Notes: a model not told the origin generated them from the sequence alone. A stretch of DNA of 64,000 nucleotides from Pseudomonas sp. ML2-2023-3 (GCF_037055275.1 NZ_CP146343.1:5115001-5179000); one strand, 5' to 3'; shown: positions 38,788-51,389, numbered from the stretch's first letter. Numbers and translations: made by a program.

Positions 38788-40893
38788 TTACGCTTCCGAT
38801 GCCTTGGCAGCAGCTACGTCCTTGATGGACAGCTTGATACGGCCGCGGTTATCCACGTCCAGTACCAGTACTTCAACTTCCTGACCTTCTTTAAGAATGT
38901 CAGTCACTTTCTCAACGCGAGCGTCGCTCAGCATGGAGATGTGAACCAGGCCGTCCTTGCCAGGCAGGATGTTTACGAATGCGCCGAAGTCGACGATACG
39001 CTCAACCTTGCCCACGTAGATCTTGCCGATCTCGGCTTCAGCGGTGATGCCCAGAACGCGCTGACGCGCTGCTTCTGCAGCTTCTTTGGTTTCGCCGAAG
39101 ATCTTGATCGAACCGTCGTCTTCGATATCGATCGAAGCTTTGGTTTCTTCACAGATTGCACGGATGGTCGCGCCGCCTTTACCGATGACATCACGGATTT
39201 TGTCGGTGTCGATCTTCATCGCAATCATGGTCGGAGCGTTGGCCGACAGTTCGTTGCGCGATACGGCAATGATCTGGTTCATCTGACCCAAGATGTTCAG
39301 GCGAGCGTCCAGAGCTTGGCCCAGTGCGATCTCCATGATTTCTTCGGTGATGCCCTTGATCTTGATGTCCATCTGCAGCGCGGTAACACCTTTGGCGGTA
39401 CCGGCTACTTTGAAGTCCATGTCGCCCAAGTGATCTTCGTCACCCAGGATGTCGGTCAGGACAGCGAATTTCTCGCCTTCTTTAACCAGACCCATGGCGA
39501 TACCGGCAACCGGTGCCTTCATCGGAACACCAGCGTCCATCAGTGCCAGGGAAGCACCACACACCGATGCCATCGAGCTGGAACCGTTGGATTCGGTGAT
39601 TTCCGATACAACACGGATGGTGTACGGGAACACGTCGGCAGCAGGCAGCATGGCCTGAACCGAACGGCGGGCCAGACGGCCGTGACCGATTTCGCGACGA
39701 CCGGCGCCACCCATACGACCACACTCACCTACCGAGAACGGAGGGAAGTTGTAGTGCAGCATGAACGGGTCTTTTTTCTCGCCTTCCAGGGTGTCCAGCA
39801 GTTGTGCGTCACGGGCAGTACCCAGCGTTGCAACAACCAGAGCCTGAGTTTCACCACGGGTGAACAGAGCAGAACCGTGGGTCTTCGGCAGAACACCTAC
39901 TTCGATGTTCAGAGGACGAACAGTCTTGGTGTCACGGCCATCGATACGCGGCTTGCCGTTTACGATGTTTTCGCGAACGGTGCGGTATTCGATTTCGCCG
40001 AAAGCAGCTTTGACTTCGCTGGCAGAAGGCTGGCCTTCTTCACCGGACAGCTTGGCTACAACCTGATCCTTCAACTCGCCCAGACGTGCGTAACGGTCTG
40101 CCTTGACGGTGATGGTGTAAGCCTGGGAGATCGCTTCGCCGAACTCGGCACGGATAGCGCCCAGCAGTGCGGTAGCTTCCGGGGCAGCAGCCCAGTCCCA
40201 CGTTGGTTTTGCAGCTTCGGCAGCCAGCTCTTTGACAGCCTGGATCACTACCTGGAATTCGTCGTGGGCAAACAGTACTGCGCCCAGCATCTGGTCTTCG
40301 GTCAGCTCTTTGGCTTCCGATTCAACCATCAATACGGCTTCCGAAGTACCGGCAACGACCATGTCCAGGCTCGAAGCAGCCAGTTGCTCGTAAGTCGGGT
40401 TCAGCAGGTAGCCGGTGCTTTCGTGGTAAGCAACGCGGGCAGCGCCGATCGGACCATCAAAAGGAATACCGGAGATAGCCAGGGCTGCCGAAGTACCGAT
40501 CATCGCAGCGACGTCCGGATCGGTTTTCTTGCTGGTGGACAGAACGGTGCAGACAACCTGCACTTCGTTCATGAAACCTTCTGGGAACAGCGGACGGATC
40601 GGACGGTCGATCAGACGCGACGTCAGGGTTTCTTTCTCGGAAGGGCGACCTTCACGTTTGAAGAAACCGCCTGGGATTTTACCCGCGGCGTAGGTTTTTT
40701 CTTGGTAGTGAACAGACAGAGGGAAGAAGCCCTTGCCTGGATCAGCTTGCTTGGAGCCGACAACAGTCACCAACACGCTGACGTCGTCGTCAACGGTGAC
40801 CAATACTGCGCCGGAGGCCTGACGGGCGATACGGCCAGTCTCTAGAGTAACGGTCGACTGACCGAACTGAAATTTTTTGATAACCGGGTTCAC
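38788..40893 (-). CDS. pnp: Polynucleotide phosphorylase (PNPase)
   Basis: 3'-5' phosphorolytic exoribonuclease of the degradosome, 701 aa. Two RNase PH-like domains (the second with [15 protein letters not shown] and the catalytic Asp in [18 protein letters not shown]) are followed by a KH domain ([16 protein letters not shown]) and an S1 domain ([24 protein letters not shown]). Downstream of rpsO across a 230-bp spacer containing a long hairpin, it probably autoregulates through it as in enterobacteria. Confidence 0.98.
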   Translation of the reverse strand: MNPVIKKFQFGQSTVTLETGRIARQASGAVLVTVDDDVSVLVTVVGSKQADPGKGFFPLSVHYQEKTYAAGKIPGGFFKREGRPSEKETLTSRLIDRPIRPLFPEGFMNEVQVVCTVLSTSKKTDPDVAAMIGTSAALAISGIPFDGPIGAARVAYHESTGYLLNPTYEQLAASSLDMVVAGTSEAVLMVESEAKELTEDQMLGAVLFAHDEFQVVIQAVKELAAEAAKPTWDWAAAPEATALLGAIRAEFGEAISQAYTITVKADRYARLGELKDQVVAKLSGEEGQPSASEVKAAFGEIEYRTVRENIVNGKPRIDGRDTKTVRPLNIEVGVLPKTHGSALFTRGETQALVVATLGTARDAQLLDTLEGEKKDPFMLHYNFPPFSVGECGRMGGAGRREIGHGRLARRSVQAMLPAADVFPYTIRVVSEITESNGSSSMASVCGASLALMDAGVPMKAPVAGIAMGLVKEGEKFAVLTDILGDEDHLGDMDFKVAGTAKGVTALQMDIKIKGITEEIMEIALGQALDARLNILGQMNQIIAVSRNELSANAPTMIAMKIDTDKIRDVIGKGGATIRAICEETKASIDIEDDGSIKIFGETKEAAEAARQRVLGITAEAEIGKIYVGKVERIVDFGAFVNILPGKDGLVHISMLSDARVEKVTDILKEGQEVEVLVLDVDNRGRIKLSIKDVAAAKASEA

Positions 40894-41040
40894 GGTGTCC
40901 TACCTTCTTTGTGGCTCTTGGGGAACGGGTTTCTTGCGAAAGTCATGCGCAACATCGGGTATTGACCCGACTCAAGATGCTTACGAAAACAGCCCGCGCG
41001 GCAAGCTTTCGTAAGAATCCGGCTAGTCCAGATAAAACTT

Positions 41041-41103
41041 GAGGCTGGAAGCCTGCCGTACGCCTGCGGAAAATCCGCAAACGCACGACAGACAACCAGC
41101 CTC
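41041..41103 (-). other. Long hairpin in the rpsO-pnp spacer (possible RNase III processing site)
   Basis: On the minus strand GAGGCTGG pairs with CCAGCCTC at the ends. Inside, TGTCGTGCG faces CGTACGGCA, and TGCGGA/TCCGCA closes the apex: an extended stem of about 63 nt. There is no U-tract, so it is not a simple terminator. In E. coli, pnp is preceded by an RNase III-cleaved stem used for PNPase autoregulation; position and shape suggest the same here. Confidence 0.6.
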
Positions 41104-41117
41104 TAGCAACATCGCTA

Positions 41118-41387
41118 TTAGCGACGCAGACCCAGGCGAGCGATCAGCGTTTTGTAACGCTCAACGTTTTTGCCTTTGAGGTAGTCCAGCAGCTTACGAC
41201 GCTGGTTTACCATGCGGATCAGACCACGACGGGAGTGGTGATCCTTGATGTTTGCCTTGAAGTGACCTTGCAGCGTGTTGATGTTAAAGGTCAGCAGTGC
41301 AACCTGCACTTCTGGAGAACCTGTATCACCTGGAGCTTGCTGGTAGTCAGCTACGATTTCTGCTTTGTGTTCAACTGTAAGTGCCAT
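41118..41387 (-). CDS. rpsO: Ribosomal protein uS15
   Basis: 89-aa 30S protein binding the central domain of 16S rRNA. Recognised by [39 protein letters not shown] and the final RLGLRR. A small hairpin in the leader (CGAGGA/TCCTCG at 41441-41456) may take part in the S15 autocontrol known in other bacteria. It lies between truB and pnp in the usual order. Confidence 0.98.
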   Translation of the reverse strand: MALTVEHKAEIVADYQQAPGDTGSPEVQVALLTFNINTLQGHFKANIKDHHSRRGLIRMVNQRRKLLDYLKGKNVERYKTLIARLGLRR

Positions 41388-41549
41388 TTGGCTTTCCTTT
41401 CAATTAGGGCCTGCTTGCGAACAAGACAGATCCAATAGGCCGAGGACAAATCCTCGTATTTAAAAGTGAGATGTGACCGTGCCTAATAACAGCCACCCTC
41501 ATTCCAGTCTGCCCCAAGAGTATTACATCCCGATGCAGCCTGGTTTCGG

Positions 41550-42467
41550 TCATTCCGACCGAATCAGTCGACGCGGCGCGATGCGCCCGTCTTCGCTCAC
41601 TTCACCGATACCGATAAAGCGACCGTTGTGATCTTGTACTCGTACCATACCGAACTTCGGGGCATCAGGAGCACGAACCGGTTGGCCATTGAGCCAATAG
41701 AACGCACTGTGTTCCGAGAAGTGCAGTAATGGCCAGTCCAGCAAGCCACTGTCCGATGGCATAAGGAAGCGATCAACCGCTTCGTTGCCGCCTTCGGCAT
41801 GCACAGCTTCCAACTCTTCCAGCGTCACCGTTTGGGCCAGGCTGAAAGGTCCAGCGTGTGTACGACGCAGCTCTGCAACGTATGCACCGCAACCCAGTTG
41901 CTCACCGATATCTTCCACGAGGGTACGGATATAGGTGCCTTTGGTGCAGTCGACGGCCAAGCGCGCAGTGTCACCTTCGCTGGCCAGCAATTCGAGGCGG
42001 GTAATAGTAACAGAACGTGGTTCACGCTCCACCACTTCGCCTGCACGGGCCAACTTGTAAAGCGGCTGTCCGTCTCGCTTGAGTGCAGAGTACATCGGCG
42101 GTATCTGACTGATTTTCCCACGAAAACTAGGCAAAACAGCTTCGATATCGGCGCGACCAACGGTCACTGGACGTGTCAGCAAAACATCGCCTTCAGCATC
42201 TGCAGTCGTGGTGGTCTTGCCCAATTGCATCAGGGTTTCATAACCCTTGTCGGAATCGAGCAGGTATTGCGAAAACTTGGTGGCTTCGCCAAAGCACAAC
42301 GGCAAGACACCGCTGGCCAATGGATCTAGGCTACCGGTGTGCCCTGCCTTCTCGGCATTGAGCAGCCAGCGAACTTTCTGCAGGGCCGCGTTGGAAGTGA
42401 ATCCAAGCGGCTTGTCGAGCAGGATGATGCCGCTGACGTTACGACGGATACGCTTGACCTGAGCCAC
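41550..42467 (-). CDS. truB: tRNA pseudouridine(55) synthase
   Basis: 305 aa; makes pseudouridine 55 in the T-loop of tRNAs. Catalytic Asp48 in [12 protein letters not shown], the KPLGFTS motif near residue 19 and a C-terminal PUA-like region are present. rbfA ends 3 bp upstream, so the two are coupled in the nusA-infB-rbfA-truB operon. Confidence 0.97.
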   Translation of the reverse strand: MAQVKRIRRNVSGIILLDKPLGFTSNAALQKVRWLLNAEKAGHTGSLDPLASGVLPLCFGEATKFSQYLLDSDKGYETLMQLGKTTTTADAEGDVLLTRPVTVGRADIEAVLPSFRGKISQIPPMYSALKRDGQPLYKLARAGEVVEREPRSVTITRLELLASEGDTARLAVDCTKGTYIRTLVEDIGEQLGCGAYVAELRRTHAGPFSLAQTVTLEELEAVHAEGGNEAVDRFLMPSDSGLLDWPLLHFSEHSAFYWLNGQPVRAPDAPKFGMVRVQDHNGRFIGIGEVSEDGRIAPRRLIRSE

Positions 42468-42470
42468 CGG

Positions 42471-42872
42471 TTACTCCTTGGTGTCTTCGGGAGCAGTGGC
42501 TTCAGGGTGCTGATTGTCTTCAGCCACTGCACGCTCGATCAAAGCGGACAGGTGAGCGCCACGCACGACACTTTCATCGTAGTGGAAGTGCAGCTGAGGA
42601 ACGCTGCGCAGTTTCATTTCACGCGCCAGTTGCATGCGCAGGAAACCCGCTGCCGAGTTCAGCACCTTGATGCTTTGAGCGATCTCTTCAGCGCTGTCCT
42701 CGCCCATCACGGTGATGAAGATCTTCGCGTGACCGACGTCACGGCTGACTTCAACAGCAGTAATGGTGACCAGACCCACGCGCGGGTCTTTGACTTCACG
42801 ACGGATCAGCTGTGCCAGCTCGCGCTGCATCTGATCGCCAATACGTTGGGTACGGCTATATTCTTTTGCCAT
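42471..42872 (-). CDS. rbfA: Ribosome-binding factor A
   Basis: 133 aa KH-fold protein that helps mature the 16S 5' end in 30S assembly. Motifs: [24 protein letters not shown] and [25 protein letters not shown]. The Glu/Pro-rich C-terminal tail is usual. The spacer to infB (158 bp) contains a hairpin. Confidence 0.97.
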   Translation of the reverse strand: MAKEYSRTQRIGDQMQRELAQLIRREVKDPRVGLVTITAVEVSRDVGHAKIFITVMGEDSAEEIAQSIKVLNSAAGFLRMQLAREMKLRSVPQLHFHYDESVVRGAHLSALIERAVAEDNQHPEATAPEDTKE

Positions 42873-42925
42873 GTATTGTTACCTGTTACTCACCCATGGG
42901 AAACCCATGCGGTCTGAAAGCGGCA

Positions 42926-42959
42926 AACGCCCGGCACGACAGAAGCCGGACCGGGCGTT
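42926..42959 (-). terminator. Hairpin in the infB-rbfA spacer
   Basis: Stem AACGCCCGG/CCGGGCGTT with a 16-nt loop and only TTT after it. It may act as a partial terminator or a processing site that lowers expression of rbfA-truB relative to infB. Confidence 0.5.
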
Positions 42960-43030
42960 GCGTTTAGAGTCCAGGCCGAGCACTGCGCATTTGCATGCGC
43001 GGGCTCGTCCTCGCTCTTGAGGCTCGCGAG

Positions 43031-45532
43031 TTAGAGGCTGCGAGCAACCTGGACCTTCTCGAACACTTCGATCTTGTCACCGACTTTAACGTCGTTGTAG
43101 CTCTTGACGCCGATACCGCATTCCATGCCGGCACGCACTTCGGACATGTCATCTTTAAAGCGGCGCAGGGATTCCAGCTCGCCTTCGTAGATAACGATGT
43201 CTTCACGCAGTACGCGGATTGGACGGTTACGGTGAACAACACCTTCAAGCACCATGCAACCTGCAACCGCGCCAAACTTAGGCGAACGGAACACGTCACG
43301 GACTTCAGCGATACCCAGGATGTTCTCCCGAACGTCGCTGCCAAGCATGCCGGTAAGGGCTTTCTTGACGTCTTCGATGATGTCGTAGATGACGTTGTAG
43401 TAACGCATGTCCAGACCTTCCTGCTCGACAATCTTGCGAGCGCCGGCATCGGCACGCACGTTGAAGCCAAACAGAACAGCGTTGGAGGCCAGTGCCAGGT
43501 TAGCGTCGCTCTCGGTGATACCACCAACACCGCCGCCAACTACGCGCACTTGCACTTCGTCGTTACCCAGGCCGCTCAACGCGCCCTGCAGAGCTTCCAA
43601 GGAACCACGGACGTCAGATTTGAGGACGATGTTAAGCGTCTTCTTCTCTTCCTGGCCCATGTTCTCGAAGATGTTTTCCAGCTTGCCTGCGTGAGCACGC
43701 GCCAGTTTCACTTCGCGGAACTTGCCTTGACGGAACAGGGCAACTTCACGCGCCTTCTTCTCGTCAGTCATTACGCTCATCTCGTCGCCAGCATCTGGCG
43801 TTCCGTCCAGGCCGAGGATCTCGACAGGGATGGATGGACCGGCTTCCTTGATAGGCTTGCCGTTCTCATCGAGCATGGCACGGATGCGACCGTAGTTGGA
43901 GCCGACCAGAACCATGTCGCCTTGGCGCAGGGTACCGTCTTGAACCAGAACAGTTGCAACAGGCCCACGGCCTTTGTCCAGGCGGGACTCAACAACTACA
44001 CCACGGCCAGGAGCCGATGGAGTGGCCTTGAGTTCCAGAACTTCAGCTTGCAGCAATACGGCTTCGAGCAATTCGTCAACGCCGGTACCCATTTTCGCCG
44101 AGACCGAAACAAACGGAGTGTCACCACCCCACTCTTCCGAGGTCACGCCGTGAACGGACAATTCGCTGCGGATGCGATCGAGATCAGCACCTGGCTTGTC
44201 GATCTTGTTCACTGCAACAACCAGAGGCACGCCAGCGGCTTTCGCATGCTGAACAGCTTCGATGGTTTGCGGCATTACGCCGTCGTCTGCAGCAACAACC
44301 AGAATCACGATGTCAGTCGCCTTGGCACCACGTGCACGCATTGCGGTAAACGCAGCGTGACCCGGGGTATCGAGGAAAGTGACCATGCCGCGTTCGGTTT
44401 CAACGTGGTACGCACCGATGTGCTGAGTAATACCACCGGCTTCGCCAGCAGCTACCTTGGCACGACGGATATAGTCGAGCAGGGAAGTTTTACCGTGGTC
44501 AACGTGGCCCATTACGGTCACAACCGGAGCACGGGAGAACGACTCGCCTTCGAATTTCAGGGATTCGGCCAGGGAATCTTCCAGGGCGTTGTCGCTTACC
44601 AGAGTCACTTTGTGGCCCAGTTCTTCAGCTACCAGTTGAGCAGTTTCCTGATCAAGTACCTGGTTGATGGTCGCTGGAGTACCCAGCTTGAACATGAACT
44701 TGATGACTTCGGCAGCCTTGACCGACATCTGTGCAGCCAAATCGCCGACAGTGATGGTCTCGCCAATCTGCACGTCACGAACTACAGGGCCGGTTGGGCT
44801 CTGGAAACCGTGAGCGTTACGCTTCTTCAGCTTGCCCTTGCCACGACCACCGCGACGGAAGCTGTCGCTTTCTTCGTCGGAAGTGCGTGGAGCAACACGT
44901 GGAGTCGGTGCTTTTTCTTTGACCGAGGCACGATGCGGAGCGTTTTTACGATCGCCGTCACCACTACCGCGACGATTGTTATCGTCTGCACGTGGTTTGT
45001 CCGGGCGACGCTGTTCGTCACGCTTGCGTGCATCAGCAGCCGGAGCAGGCGCTGCTGCCGGTGCGGTTTGCACAGGTGCAGGTGCCGCTACGGCTGGAGC
45101 TGGCGCAGGAGTAGATGCAGGCTGACGGCGCGCTTCTTCTTCGGCGCGACGCTTGGACTCTTCTTCAGCCTTCTGACGTGCGGCACTTTCTACTGCACGA
45201 CGTTCATCCATCTCACGTTTGCGCTCGGCTTCGATTTCTTCCGGGCTTTGCTGTACGAAGACTTTCTTCTTGCGTACTTCAACGCTAATGCTTTTGCTGC
45301 CAGCAACACGCAGGGTACTGGTGGTTTTACGCTGCAAAGTGATCTTGCGCGGTTCTTCCACTTTAGCCTTGTGGCTGCTTTTCAGGTGAGTCAGCAGAGC
45401 TTGCTTCTCACTGTCGGTCACATTCTGCTCGGCGGCGTTGTGCGGCAGACCTGCCTCACGCATCTGCTGCAACAGGCGCTCAACCGGTGTTTTGACCTCA
45501 TCGGCCAGTTGTTTCACCGTGACTTGCGTCAT
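43031..45532 (-). CDS. infB: Translation initiation factor IF-2
   Basis: GTPase (833 aa) that places fMet-tRNA on the 30S subunit. An IF2_N domain ([20 protein letters not shown]) is followed by a low-complexity charged/Ala-Pro linker (about 95-250). The G domain has GHVDHGKTS (about 340-348), DTPGHAAF and NKID, and the C-terminal domains bind fMet-tRNA. An initiator tRNA gene lies upstream in the same cluster (47689-47765). Follows nusA by 27 bp. Confidence 0.98.
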   Translation of the reverse strand: MTQVTVKQLADEVKTPVERLLQQMREAGLPHNAAEQNVTDSEKQALLTHLKSSHKAKVEEPRKITLQRKTTSTLRVAGSKSISVEVRKKKVFVQQSPEEIEAERKREMDERRAVESAARQKAEEESKRRAEEEARRQPASTPAPAPAVAAPAPVQTAPAAAPAPAADARKRDEQRRPDKPRADDNNRRGSGDGDRKNAPHRASVKEKAPTPRVAPRTSDEESDSFRRGGRGKGKLKKRNAHGFQSPTGPVVRDVQIGETITVGDLAAQMSVKAAEVIKFMFKLGTPATINQVLDQETAQLVAEELGHKVTLVSDNALEDSLAESLKFEGESFSRAPVVTVMGHVDHGKTSLLDYIRRAKVAAGEAGGITQHIGAYHVETERGMVTFLDTPGHAAFTAMRARGAKATDIVILVVAADDGVMPQTIEAVQHAKAAGVPLVVAVNKIDKPGADLDRIRSELSVHGVTSEEWGGDTPFVSVSAKMGTGVDELLEAVLLQAEVLELKATPSAPGRGVVVESRLDKGRGPVATVLVQDGTLRQGDMVLVGSNYGRIRAMLDENGKPIKEAGPSIPVEILGLDGTPDAGDEMSVMTDEKKAREVALFRQGKFREVKLARAHAGKLENIFENMGQEEKKTLNIVLKSDVRGSLEALQGALSGLGNDEVQVRVVGGGVGGITESDANLALASNAVLFGFNVRADAGARKIVEQEGLDMRYYNVIYDIIEDVKKALTGMLGSDVRENILGIAEVRDVFRSPKFGAVAGCMVLEGVVHRNRPIRVLREDIVIYEGELESLRRFKDDMSEVRAGMECGIGVKSYNDVKVGDKIEVFEKVQVARSL

Positions 45533-45559
45533 GCATTTCTCTCCTCAGGCCGCGCCTAA

Positions 45560-47041
45560 TTACTCGAACCAATGGGCTCGGGCGGCCATGATCAACTTGC
45601 CGGCACGATCATCGTCAATGCCGTCGATGTCGAGCAGGTCGTCAATAGACTGCTCGGCCAGGTCTTCGCGGGTAATTACGCCGCGCACCGCCAGTTCCAT
45701 CGCCAAATCCTTGTCCATACCCTCAAGTGAGAGCAGGTCTTCGGCCGGATGGGCGTCTGCCAGCTTTTCCTCAGTAGCGATGGCTTTAGTCAACAGTCGA
45801 TCCTTGGCCCGAGCGCGAAGCTCGTTGACGGTATCTTCGTCAAAGCCATCGATGTTGAGCATTTCCTCCACCGGTACGTAGGCAATCTCTTCCAGGCTAG
45901 TAAAGCCTTCATCAACCAGTACCTGCGCCAGGTCTTCATCGACTTCCAGCTCTTCGATGAAGTTGCGCAGGATGTCGCCGGTTTCTGCTTGCTGCTTAGC
46001 CTGGATGTCCGATTCGGTCATCACGTTCAAGGTCCAGCCGGTCAACTGGCTGGCCAAACGTACGTTCTGACCGCCGCGACCAATCGCCTGGGCCAGATTG
46101 TCTGCGCCAACGGCGATGTCCATTGCATGGGCATCTTCGTCGACGATAATTGCCGCCACTTCTGCTGGCGACATTGCGTTGATCACGAACTGCGCCGGGT
46201 TGTCATCCCAAAGGACGATATCCACTCGCTCTCCGCCCAATTCGCCGGACACTGCCTGGACACGCGAACCGCGCATACCAATGCAGGCACCTTGCGGATC
46301 AATGCGTTTGTCTTTGGAGCGAACGGCTATTTTAGCGCGCGATCCAGGATCGCGGGAGGCCGCCATCACTTCGATCAGGCCTTCGGAGATCTCTGGCACT
46401 TCAATGCGGAACAGCTCGATCAGCATCTCTGGCGCGGTACGCGACAGGATCAGCTGAGGGCCGCGGTTCTCTGTGCGGATTTCCTTGAGCAGCGCGCGAA
46501 GGCGTACGCCAACACGGAAAGTTTCACGGGAAATGATGTCTTCACGGGCCAGCAACGCTTCAGCGTTATTGCCCAGATCAACGATCACGTTGTCACGTGT
46601 CACTTTTTTAACGGTACCCGAAATGATCTCGCCCAGACGCTCGCGATAAGCATCGACTACTTGAGCACGCTCGGCTTCGCGGACTTTTTGCACGATGACC
46701 TGTTTGGCCGTTTGTGCAGCAATCCGACCGAATTCGATAGAATCGATTTTCTCTTCGATAATATCGCCGGCTACAGCGCCTGGCTGTTTCGCCTGGGCCT
46801 GGTCAACCGCCAACTCGTATGCTGGATCATCCAGATCTTCGTCTTCGACCACAGTCCAGCGACGGAAAGTCTCGTAGTTACCGGTGTGGCGATTGATTTC
46901 CACACGCAGTTCGACTTCGTCCTCAAAACGCTTTTTGGTCGCGGTGGCCAGAGCCAGCTCCAGCGCTTCAAAAATAACGTTTGCCGGTACGCCCTTTTCA
47001 TTGGACACCGACTCAACAACCAGCAGTACTTCTTTGCTCAT
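45560..47041 (-). CDS. nusA: Transcription termination/antitermination factor NusA
   Basis: 493 aa from the ATG at 47041 ([19 protein letters not shown]); a longer frame to 47062 is rejected. N-terminal RNAP-binding domain, S1 domain ([22 protein letters not shown]), two KH domains ([27 protein letters not shown]) and acidic C-terminal AR repeats ([16 protein letters not shown]). Second gene of rimP-nusA-infB. Confidence 0.98.
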   Translation of the reverse strand: MSKEVLLVVESVSNEKGVPANVIFEALELALATATKKRFEDEVELRVEINRHTGNYETFRRWTVVEDEDLDDPAYELAVDQAQAKQPGAVAGDIIEEKIDSIEFGRIAAQTAKQVIVQKVREAERAQVVDAYRERLGEIISGTVKKVTRDNVIVDLGNNAEALLAREDIISRETFRVGVRLRALLKEIRTENRGPQLILSRTAPEMLIELFRIEVPEISEGLIEVMAASRDPGSRAKIAVRSKDKRIDPQGACIGMRGSRVQAVSGELGGERVDIVLWDDNPAQFVINAMSPAEVAAIIVDEDAHAMDIAVGADNLAQAIGRGGQNVRLASQLTGWTLNVMTESDIQAKQQAETGDILRNFIEELEVDEDLAQVLVDEGFTSLEEIAYVPVEEMLNIDGFDEDTVNELRARAKDRLLTKAIATEEKLADAHPAEDLLSLEGMDKDLAMELAVRGVITREDLAEQSIDDLLDIDGIDDDRAGKLIMAARAHWFE

Positions 47042-47088
47042 CGTACGCCTCGCCTTTCGCAAGCCATTGGATCCGCGGGATCCGCGTC

Positions 47089-47547
47089 TCAGTCAAAACT
47101 GGGAATAATGTTGGCCTTGTCGATCATATCGATCGGCAACAGGAATTCATGGTCTTCAACTTGCACCACAATGTCCTGCTCTTCTACGCCGCGCAGAAGG
47201 CCCTGAAAGTTACGTCGCCCTTCGAAAGGCGAGCGCAGCTTGATCCTCACTTGCTCACCGGCAAATTTCGCAAACTGCTCAATGGTGAACAGTGGGCGTT
47301 CCATGCCAGGAGAAGAAACTTCAAGGGTGTATTCAACAGCGATAGGATCTTCGACATCCAAAACGCCGCTGATCTGACGACTCACGATTGCGCAGTCATC
47401 CACCAGTACGCCGCCTTCCTTGTCGATATACACACGCAACATTGAATGGCGGCCTTGAGCCGAAAATTCAATACCCCAGCATTCATAGCCAAGGGCCACG
47501 ATCACCGGGGCCAACAAGTCCTGCAACTGTTCTAGCTTGCTCGACAC
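47089..47547 (-). CDS. rimP: Ribosome maturation factor RimP
   Basis: 152 aa; needed for 30S assembly. Typical segments: [46 protein letters not shown] and [15 protein letters not shown]. First protein gene of the rimP-nusA-infB operon. The tRNA terminator lies upstream, so a promoter should be within 47548-47655. Confidence 0.97.
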   Translation of the reverse strand: MSSKLEQLQDLLAPVIVALGYECWGIEFSAQGRHSMLRVYIDKEGGVLVDDCAIVSRQISGVLDVEDPIAVEYTLEVSSPGMERPLFTIEQFAKFAGEQVRIKLRSPFEGRRNFQGLLRGVEEQDIVVQVEDHEFLLPIDMIDKANIIPSFD

Positions 47548-47655
47548 CTGAACCCCCTAGTGCATGTTTGTGCATGCTGTGCAAAATGAAAAAATGGGCG
47601 AAGCGCCCATCTCTGAAACGTCGTTGAATACCGACGCTATAAAGTGTCCAGTTAA

Positions 47656-47678
47656 CAAAAAGCCCCTAATAAGGGGCT
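47656..47678 (-). terminator. Terminator after tRNA-fMet
   Basis: On the minus strand AGCCCC, TTATTA loop, GGGGCT, then TTTTTG; 11 bp past the tRNA 3' end. Confidence 0.88.
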
Positions 47679-47688
47679 CCGCTAAAAC

Positions 47689-47765
<77 letters not shown>

Positions 47766-47829
47766 ACAAAGCTGGAGCGGAAGTATACGGTTGATCCTTT
47801 TCAGGGTCAATCTAACCTTCCACATACAA

Positions 47830-47856
47830 GAAAGCCCGCTACTGCGGGCATTCTTG
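47830..47856 (-). terminator. Terminator after tRNA-Leu
   Basis: On the minus strand GCCCGC, AGTA loop, GCGGGC, then TTTCTTG, just after the tRNA-Leu 3' end. Confidence 0.75.
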
Positions 47857-47861
47857 ATAAT

Positions 47862-47947
47862 TGGTACCGAGAAGGGGACTCGAACCCCTACACCCTATGG
47901 GCACAACCACCTCAAGGTTGCGTGTCTACCAATTCCACCACCTCGGC
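47862..47947 (-). tRNA. tRNA-Leu (anticodon GAG)
   Basis: 86 nt including CCA, with a long variable arm (TGCCCATAGGGTGTA). The anticodon loop CAACC-TTGAGGT-GGTTG gives GAG. D-loop AATTGGTAGACACG and T-arm GGTTCGAGTCC are as in bacterial tRNA-Leu. It lies 29 bp downstream of secG. Confidence 0.97.
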
Positions 47948-47975
47948 AATACTACGTTACATCATGAAACCCGTT

Positions 47976-48359
47976 TTACTTTTGCTCTTGAGCTGGAGGT
48001 ACGTCAGTCGCAGGAGTTGCCGACTTTTGCTCTTGAAGCACCGGAACATCATCTGAAGCCGGCTTTTGCACTGGAACTTCCAACACCGCTGGATTTGGCA
48101 AACCTACTTGAGTCAGCTGTTCAGCTTTCTCTTTAGCAAAGTAACCTAACCCTAAGCTGGTTATGAAAAAACCTGCGGCAAGTATAGCAGTAAACTTACT
48201 AAGAAAGGTAGAGGAACCTTGGCTTCCGAACACAGTATTTGATGCACCTGCGCCAAAAGATGCTCCAGCATCCGCTCCCTTACCCTGTTGCAGCAAAACC
48301 AGGGCAATTACACCCAATGCTGTCAGCAGATGAAACACAGTTACGACGTTATCCAGCAT
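47976..48359 (-). CDS. secG: Preprotein translocase subunit SecG
   Basis: 127-aa membrane component of SecYEG. Two TM helices (about 3-22 and 52-74) around the conserved [28 protein letters not shown]. The Pro/Glu/Gln-rich C-terminal tail (VPPAQEQK end) is variable in pseudomonads. It starts 2 bp after tpiA. Confidence 0.96.
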   Translation of the reverse strand: MLDNVVTVFHLLTALGVIALVLLQQGKGADAGASFGAGASNTVFGSQGSSTFLSKFTAILAAGFFITSLGLGYFAKEKAEQLTQVGLPNPAVLEVPVQKPASDDVPVLQEQKSATPATDVPPAQEQK

Positions 48360-48361
48360 TT

Positions 48362-49117
48362 TCAGTTTCCTGCGGCACGAATGATCGCACCGAACTCATC
48401 TGCATTCAGGGAAGCCCCGCCAATGAGTCCCCCATCGATATCCGGCATGCTGAACAGTTCGACCGCATTGGCCGCCTTCACGCTGCCGCCGTATAGAAGC
48501 CGCACACCTTGTGCCACTTCAGAATTCTTTTGCGCCAGCTGTGCGCGAATGGCCGCATGCACATCTTGCGCCTGCTGCGGTGATGCGGTCAGTCCGGTGC
48601 CAATGGCCCAAACTGGCTCGTATGCAATCACAGCATTTACAAATGCATCAATACCAAACTCGTCAATCACGACATTCAGCTGACGCGCTACCACTTCAAG
48701 CGTTTGCCCCGCTTCGCGCTGCTCCAGGGTTTCCCCTATGCACAACACAGGCGTCAAACCAGAGGCTTGAGCCGCTGCAAACTTGCGATTGAGCGTCTCG
48801 TCCTGCTCACCCAAAATCAGGCGGCGCTCCGAGTGACCCACAAGCACCAGCTTGCAACCTGCGTCCACTAACTGGCTCGATGAAATCTCGCCAGTCAGTG
48901 CGCCCTGCCCCGACTCCACCGCAGCATCCTGTGCACCGACCGAAATCGGTGCGCCTTGCAAGCCATTGATCACTCGATCAATAAACAGCTGAGGCGGGAA
49001 TACTGCAACATCAACATCGTTTGGCAAGACCAGACCACGCAGACCGTCGATCAGCTCAGCGACGCTGGCGCGGGTACCGTGCATCTTCCAGTTACCAGCT
49101 ACCATAGTGCGACGCAT
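48362..49117 (-). CDS. tpiA: Triosephosphate isomerase
   Basis: 251 aa TIM barrel. Catalytic residues in AGNWKMHG (Lys12), LVGHSERR (His) and [11 protein letters not shown] (Glu) are intact, and the phosphate loop [11 protein letters not shown] is near the C-terminus. It lies between glmM and secG, the common gammaproteobacterial order. Confidence 0.97.
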   Translation of the reverse strand: MRRTMVAGNWKMHGTRASVAELIDGLRGLVLPNDVDVAVFPPQLFIDRVINGLQGAPISVGAQDAAVESGQGALTGEISSSQLVDAGCKLVLVGHSERRLILGEQDETLNRKFAAAQASGLTPVLCIGETLEQREAGQTLEVVARQLNVVIDEFGIDAFVNAVIAYEPVWAIGTGLTASPQQAQDVHAAIRAQLAQKNSEVAQGVRLLYGGSVKAANAVELFSMPDIDGGLIGGASLNADEFGAIIRAAGN

Positions 49118-49183
49118 GCTTTACCTCGTCGGTCAAAGTGGGCGCAGATGTTACCCAACCAAATCCGCGCTGGCAAGCCGAAT

Positions 49184-50521
49184 TCAGGCACAAACTTCAC
49201 TTACCAGCTTTGCCAGCTCGTCGGCGTAGCCGCGAACCATGTTTTCGTCATCGCCTTCGACCATTACACGCACCAAAGGCTCTGTTCCCGACTTGCGCAG
49301 CAGCACGCGACCACGACCCTTCATGGCCTCAGTCACACGCGCGCACGCTTCCTTGACCGCCGGGTGCTCAACAGGATTCACGCCGCCAGCAAAACGCACG
49401 TTCACCAGAATCTGCGGGCACTTGCGCAAAGCCTGACGCGACTGGGCAAGACTTTCATCGCGACGACGCAATGACAGCAACACCTGAAGCGCTGCGATGA
49501 TCGCGTCACCCGTCGTGGTGTGCTGGAAGCAGACGATGTGCCCGGAGTTCTCGCCACCCACCAGCCAATCGCGCTCTTGCAGGCCAGCGATGACGTAACG
49601 GTCTCCCACATTGGCGCGCACAAACGGGATACCCAGGTCAGCCAGCGCCAGTTCAAGCCCAAGGTTGCTCATCAGCGTGCCGACGACGCCACCTTGCAAC
49701 TTGCCACGCTCGTGCAAATCACGGGCGATGATGAACAGCAATTCATCGCCATCAACTACGGCACCCGTATGATCGACCATGAGAACCCGATCACCATCGC
49801 CATCAAAAGCGATGCCCAGGTCTGCACCTTCAGCCACAACGGCAGCCTGCAACTGCCCCATATGGGTCGAACCGCAGTTTTCGTTGATGTTCAGTCCATC
49901 AGGCTGGGCCGACAGCACGACGACCTGGGCTCCCAGCTCTTTGAAAACACTAGGCGCAACCTTGTAGGTGGCACCGTGGGCGCAATCGAGAACAATCTTG
50001 AGGCCGCTGAAGTTGGTACTGCTTGGCACACTGCTTTTGCAGAACTCGATATAGCGACCCGGAGCATCATTGATACGCGACACTTTCCCCAGCTTGTCAG
50101 ACTCGACAACCGTCATGGGTGCGTCCAACAACTCTTCAATCATCAATTCAACATCATCAGGGAGCTTGGTGCCGTCCCCGGAAAAGAACTTGATGCCGTT
50201 ATCATCATGAGGATTGTGCGAAGCGCTGATCACGATGCCTGCTTCGGCATGGAAGGTGCGCGTCAGGTAGGCAATAGCCGGCGTGGGCATAGGGCCCAGC
50301 AGCATCACATCAGCCCCGGCAGCAGACAGGCCTGCCTCCAGCGCGGATTCGAACATATAACCCGATATGCGAGTGTCCTTGCCTACCAGGATCCGGCAAG
50401 CACCCTTGCTACGAAACGCCATGCCCGCCGCCCAGCCCAACTTGAGCATAAAGTCAGGGGTAATCGGGTAAACGCCGACCCGACCACGAATACCGTCGGT
50501 GCCAAAATACTTCTTTGTCAT
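49184..50521 (-). CDS. glmM: Phosphoglucosamine mutase
   Basis: Converts glucosamine-6-P to glucosamine-1-P for peptidoglycan and LPS. 445 aa. The phosphoserine loop is in [16 protein letters not shown] (about residues 99-114), the metal site in DGDGDR, the sugar loop in GGENSGH and the phosphate loop in [12 protein letters not shown]. folP ends 16 bp upstream. Confidence 0.97.
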   Translation of the reverse strand: MTKKYFGTDGIRGRVGVYPITPDFMLKLGWAAGMAFRSKGACRILVGKDTRISGYMFESALEAGLSAAGADVMLLGPMPTPAIAYLTRTFHAEAGIVISASHNPHDDNGIKFFSGDGTKLPDDVELMIEELLDAPMTVVESDKLGKVSRINDAPGRYIEFCKSSVPSSTNFSGLKIVLDCAHGATYKVAPSVFKELGAQVVVLSAQPDGLNINENCGSTHMGQLQAAVVAEGADLGIAFDGDGDRVLMVDHTGAVVDGDELLFIIARDLHERGKLQGGVVGTLMSNLGLELALADLGIPFVRANVGDRYVIAGLQERDWLVGGENSGHIVCFQHTTTGDAIIAALQVLLSLRRRDESLAQSRQALRKCPQILVNVRFAGGVNPVEHPAVKEACARVTEAMKGRGRVLLRKSGTEPLVRVMVEGDDENMVRGYADELAKLVSEVCA

Positions 50522-50537
50522 AAGCGCTCCATCATTC

Positions 50538-51389
50538 TTAGTCGGCGGAATCTACCGCTGCGATCATCCGTACCACATCAACTGTTTCGGCAACGTCATG
50601 GACACGCAGAATGCGCGCGCCCTTGGTCATCGCCAATGCCGCAAGAGCCAGGCTGCCATAGAGCCTCTCTGCAACCGGCCGGTTCAGTGTTTGCCCGACC
50701 ATACTTTTACGTGACACGCCCACCAGCAAAGGTCGACCCAGCGCATGCAGGGCCTCCATATGCTTGAACAGGCTCAAATTGTGCTGCAAGGTTTTGGCAA
50801 AACCAAAACCCGGGTCCAGCACGATGCTCTCAGGCCCGATACCTGCCGCCGCACAGCGCGCCATGCTGTCAGCCAGAAACGCCGACACCTCGCCCACCAG
50901 ATCTTCGTAGTGCGGATTGTCCTGCATGTCGCCGGGCTCACCGAGCATATGCATCAGACACACCGGCAAACCGGTGGCCGCAGCGGCCTGCAAGGCACCC
51001 TCACGACGCAGCGAACGCACATCATTGATAAGCCCCGCCCCGAGACGCGCAACCTCAGTCATGACGATTGGCGCGGAGGTATCGACCGAAATAATGACAT
51101 CCAGTTCCCGGCTTATACGCTCGACAACAGGAGCAACCCGATCGAGCTCTTCCTGAGACGAAACGGCAGGCGCTCCGGGGCGAGTTGACTCACCGCCAAC
51201 ATCAATCAGAGTTGCACCCGCCTCAACCATCGCCTGCGCATGGCGCAGAGCAGCATCCACAGCAGCAAAGCGGCCGCCGTCGGAAAAGGAATCAGGGGTG
51301 ACATTGAGAATGCCCATAATATGCGTATGGGCCAAATCAAGAACCCGGTTGCCGCAAGGCAACCGGGTCGAGGACTGAACAGAAGTCAT
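50538..51389 (-). CDS. folP: Dihydropteroate synthase
   Basis: Sulfonamide target of folate synthesis, 283 aa. Motifs: [38 protein letters not shown] and GVSRKSMVG. It follows ftsH by 8 bp and precedes glmM, as in E. coli. Confidence 0.97.
   Translation of the reverse strand: MTSVQSSTRLPCGNRVLDLAHTHIMGILNVTPDSFSDGGRFAAVDAALRHAQAMVEAGATLIDVGGESTRPGAPAVSSQEELDRVAPVVERISRELDVIISVDTSAPIVMTEVARLGAGLINDVRSLRREGALQAAAATGLPVCLMHMLGEPGDMQDNPHYEDLVGEVSAFLADSMARCAAAGIGPESIVLDPGFGFAKTLQHNLSLFKHMEALHALGRPLLVGVSRKSMVGQTLNRPVAERLYGSLALAALAMTKGARILRVHDVAETVDVVRMIAAVDSAD

Noticed and set aside
38941..40845. 634-codon open frame antisense to pnp
   Set aside because: Same reason; the composition (many Phe/Gln/Thr/Arg) is typical for reverse-complement frames of high-GC3 genes.
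42995..45559. 854-codon open frame antisense to infB
   Set aside because: A shadow of codon bias in infB on the opposite strand: no family resemblance, no ribosome-binding site, and infB is unmistakable.
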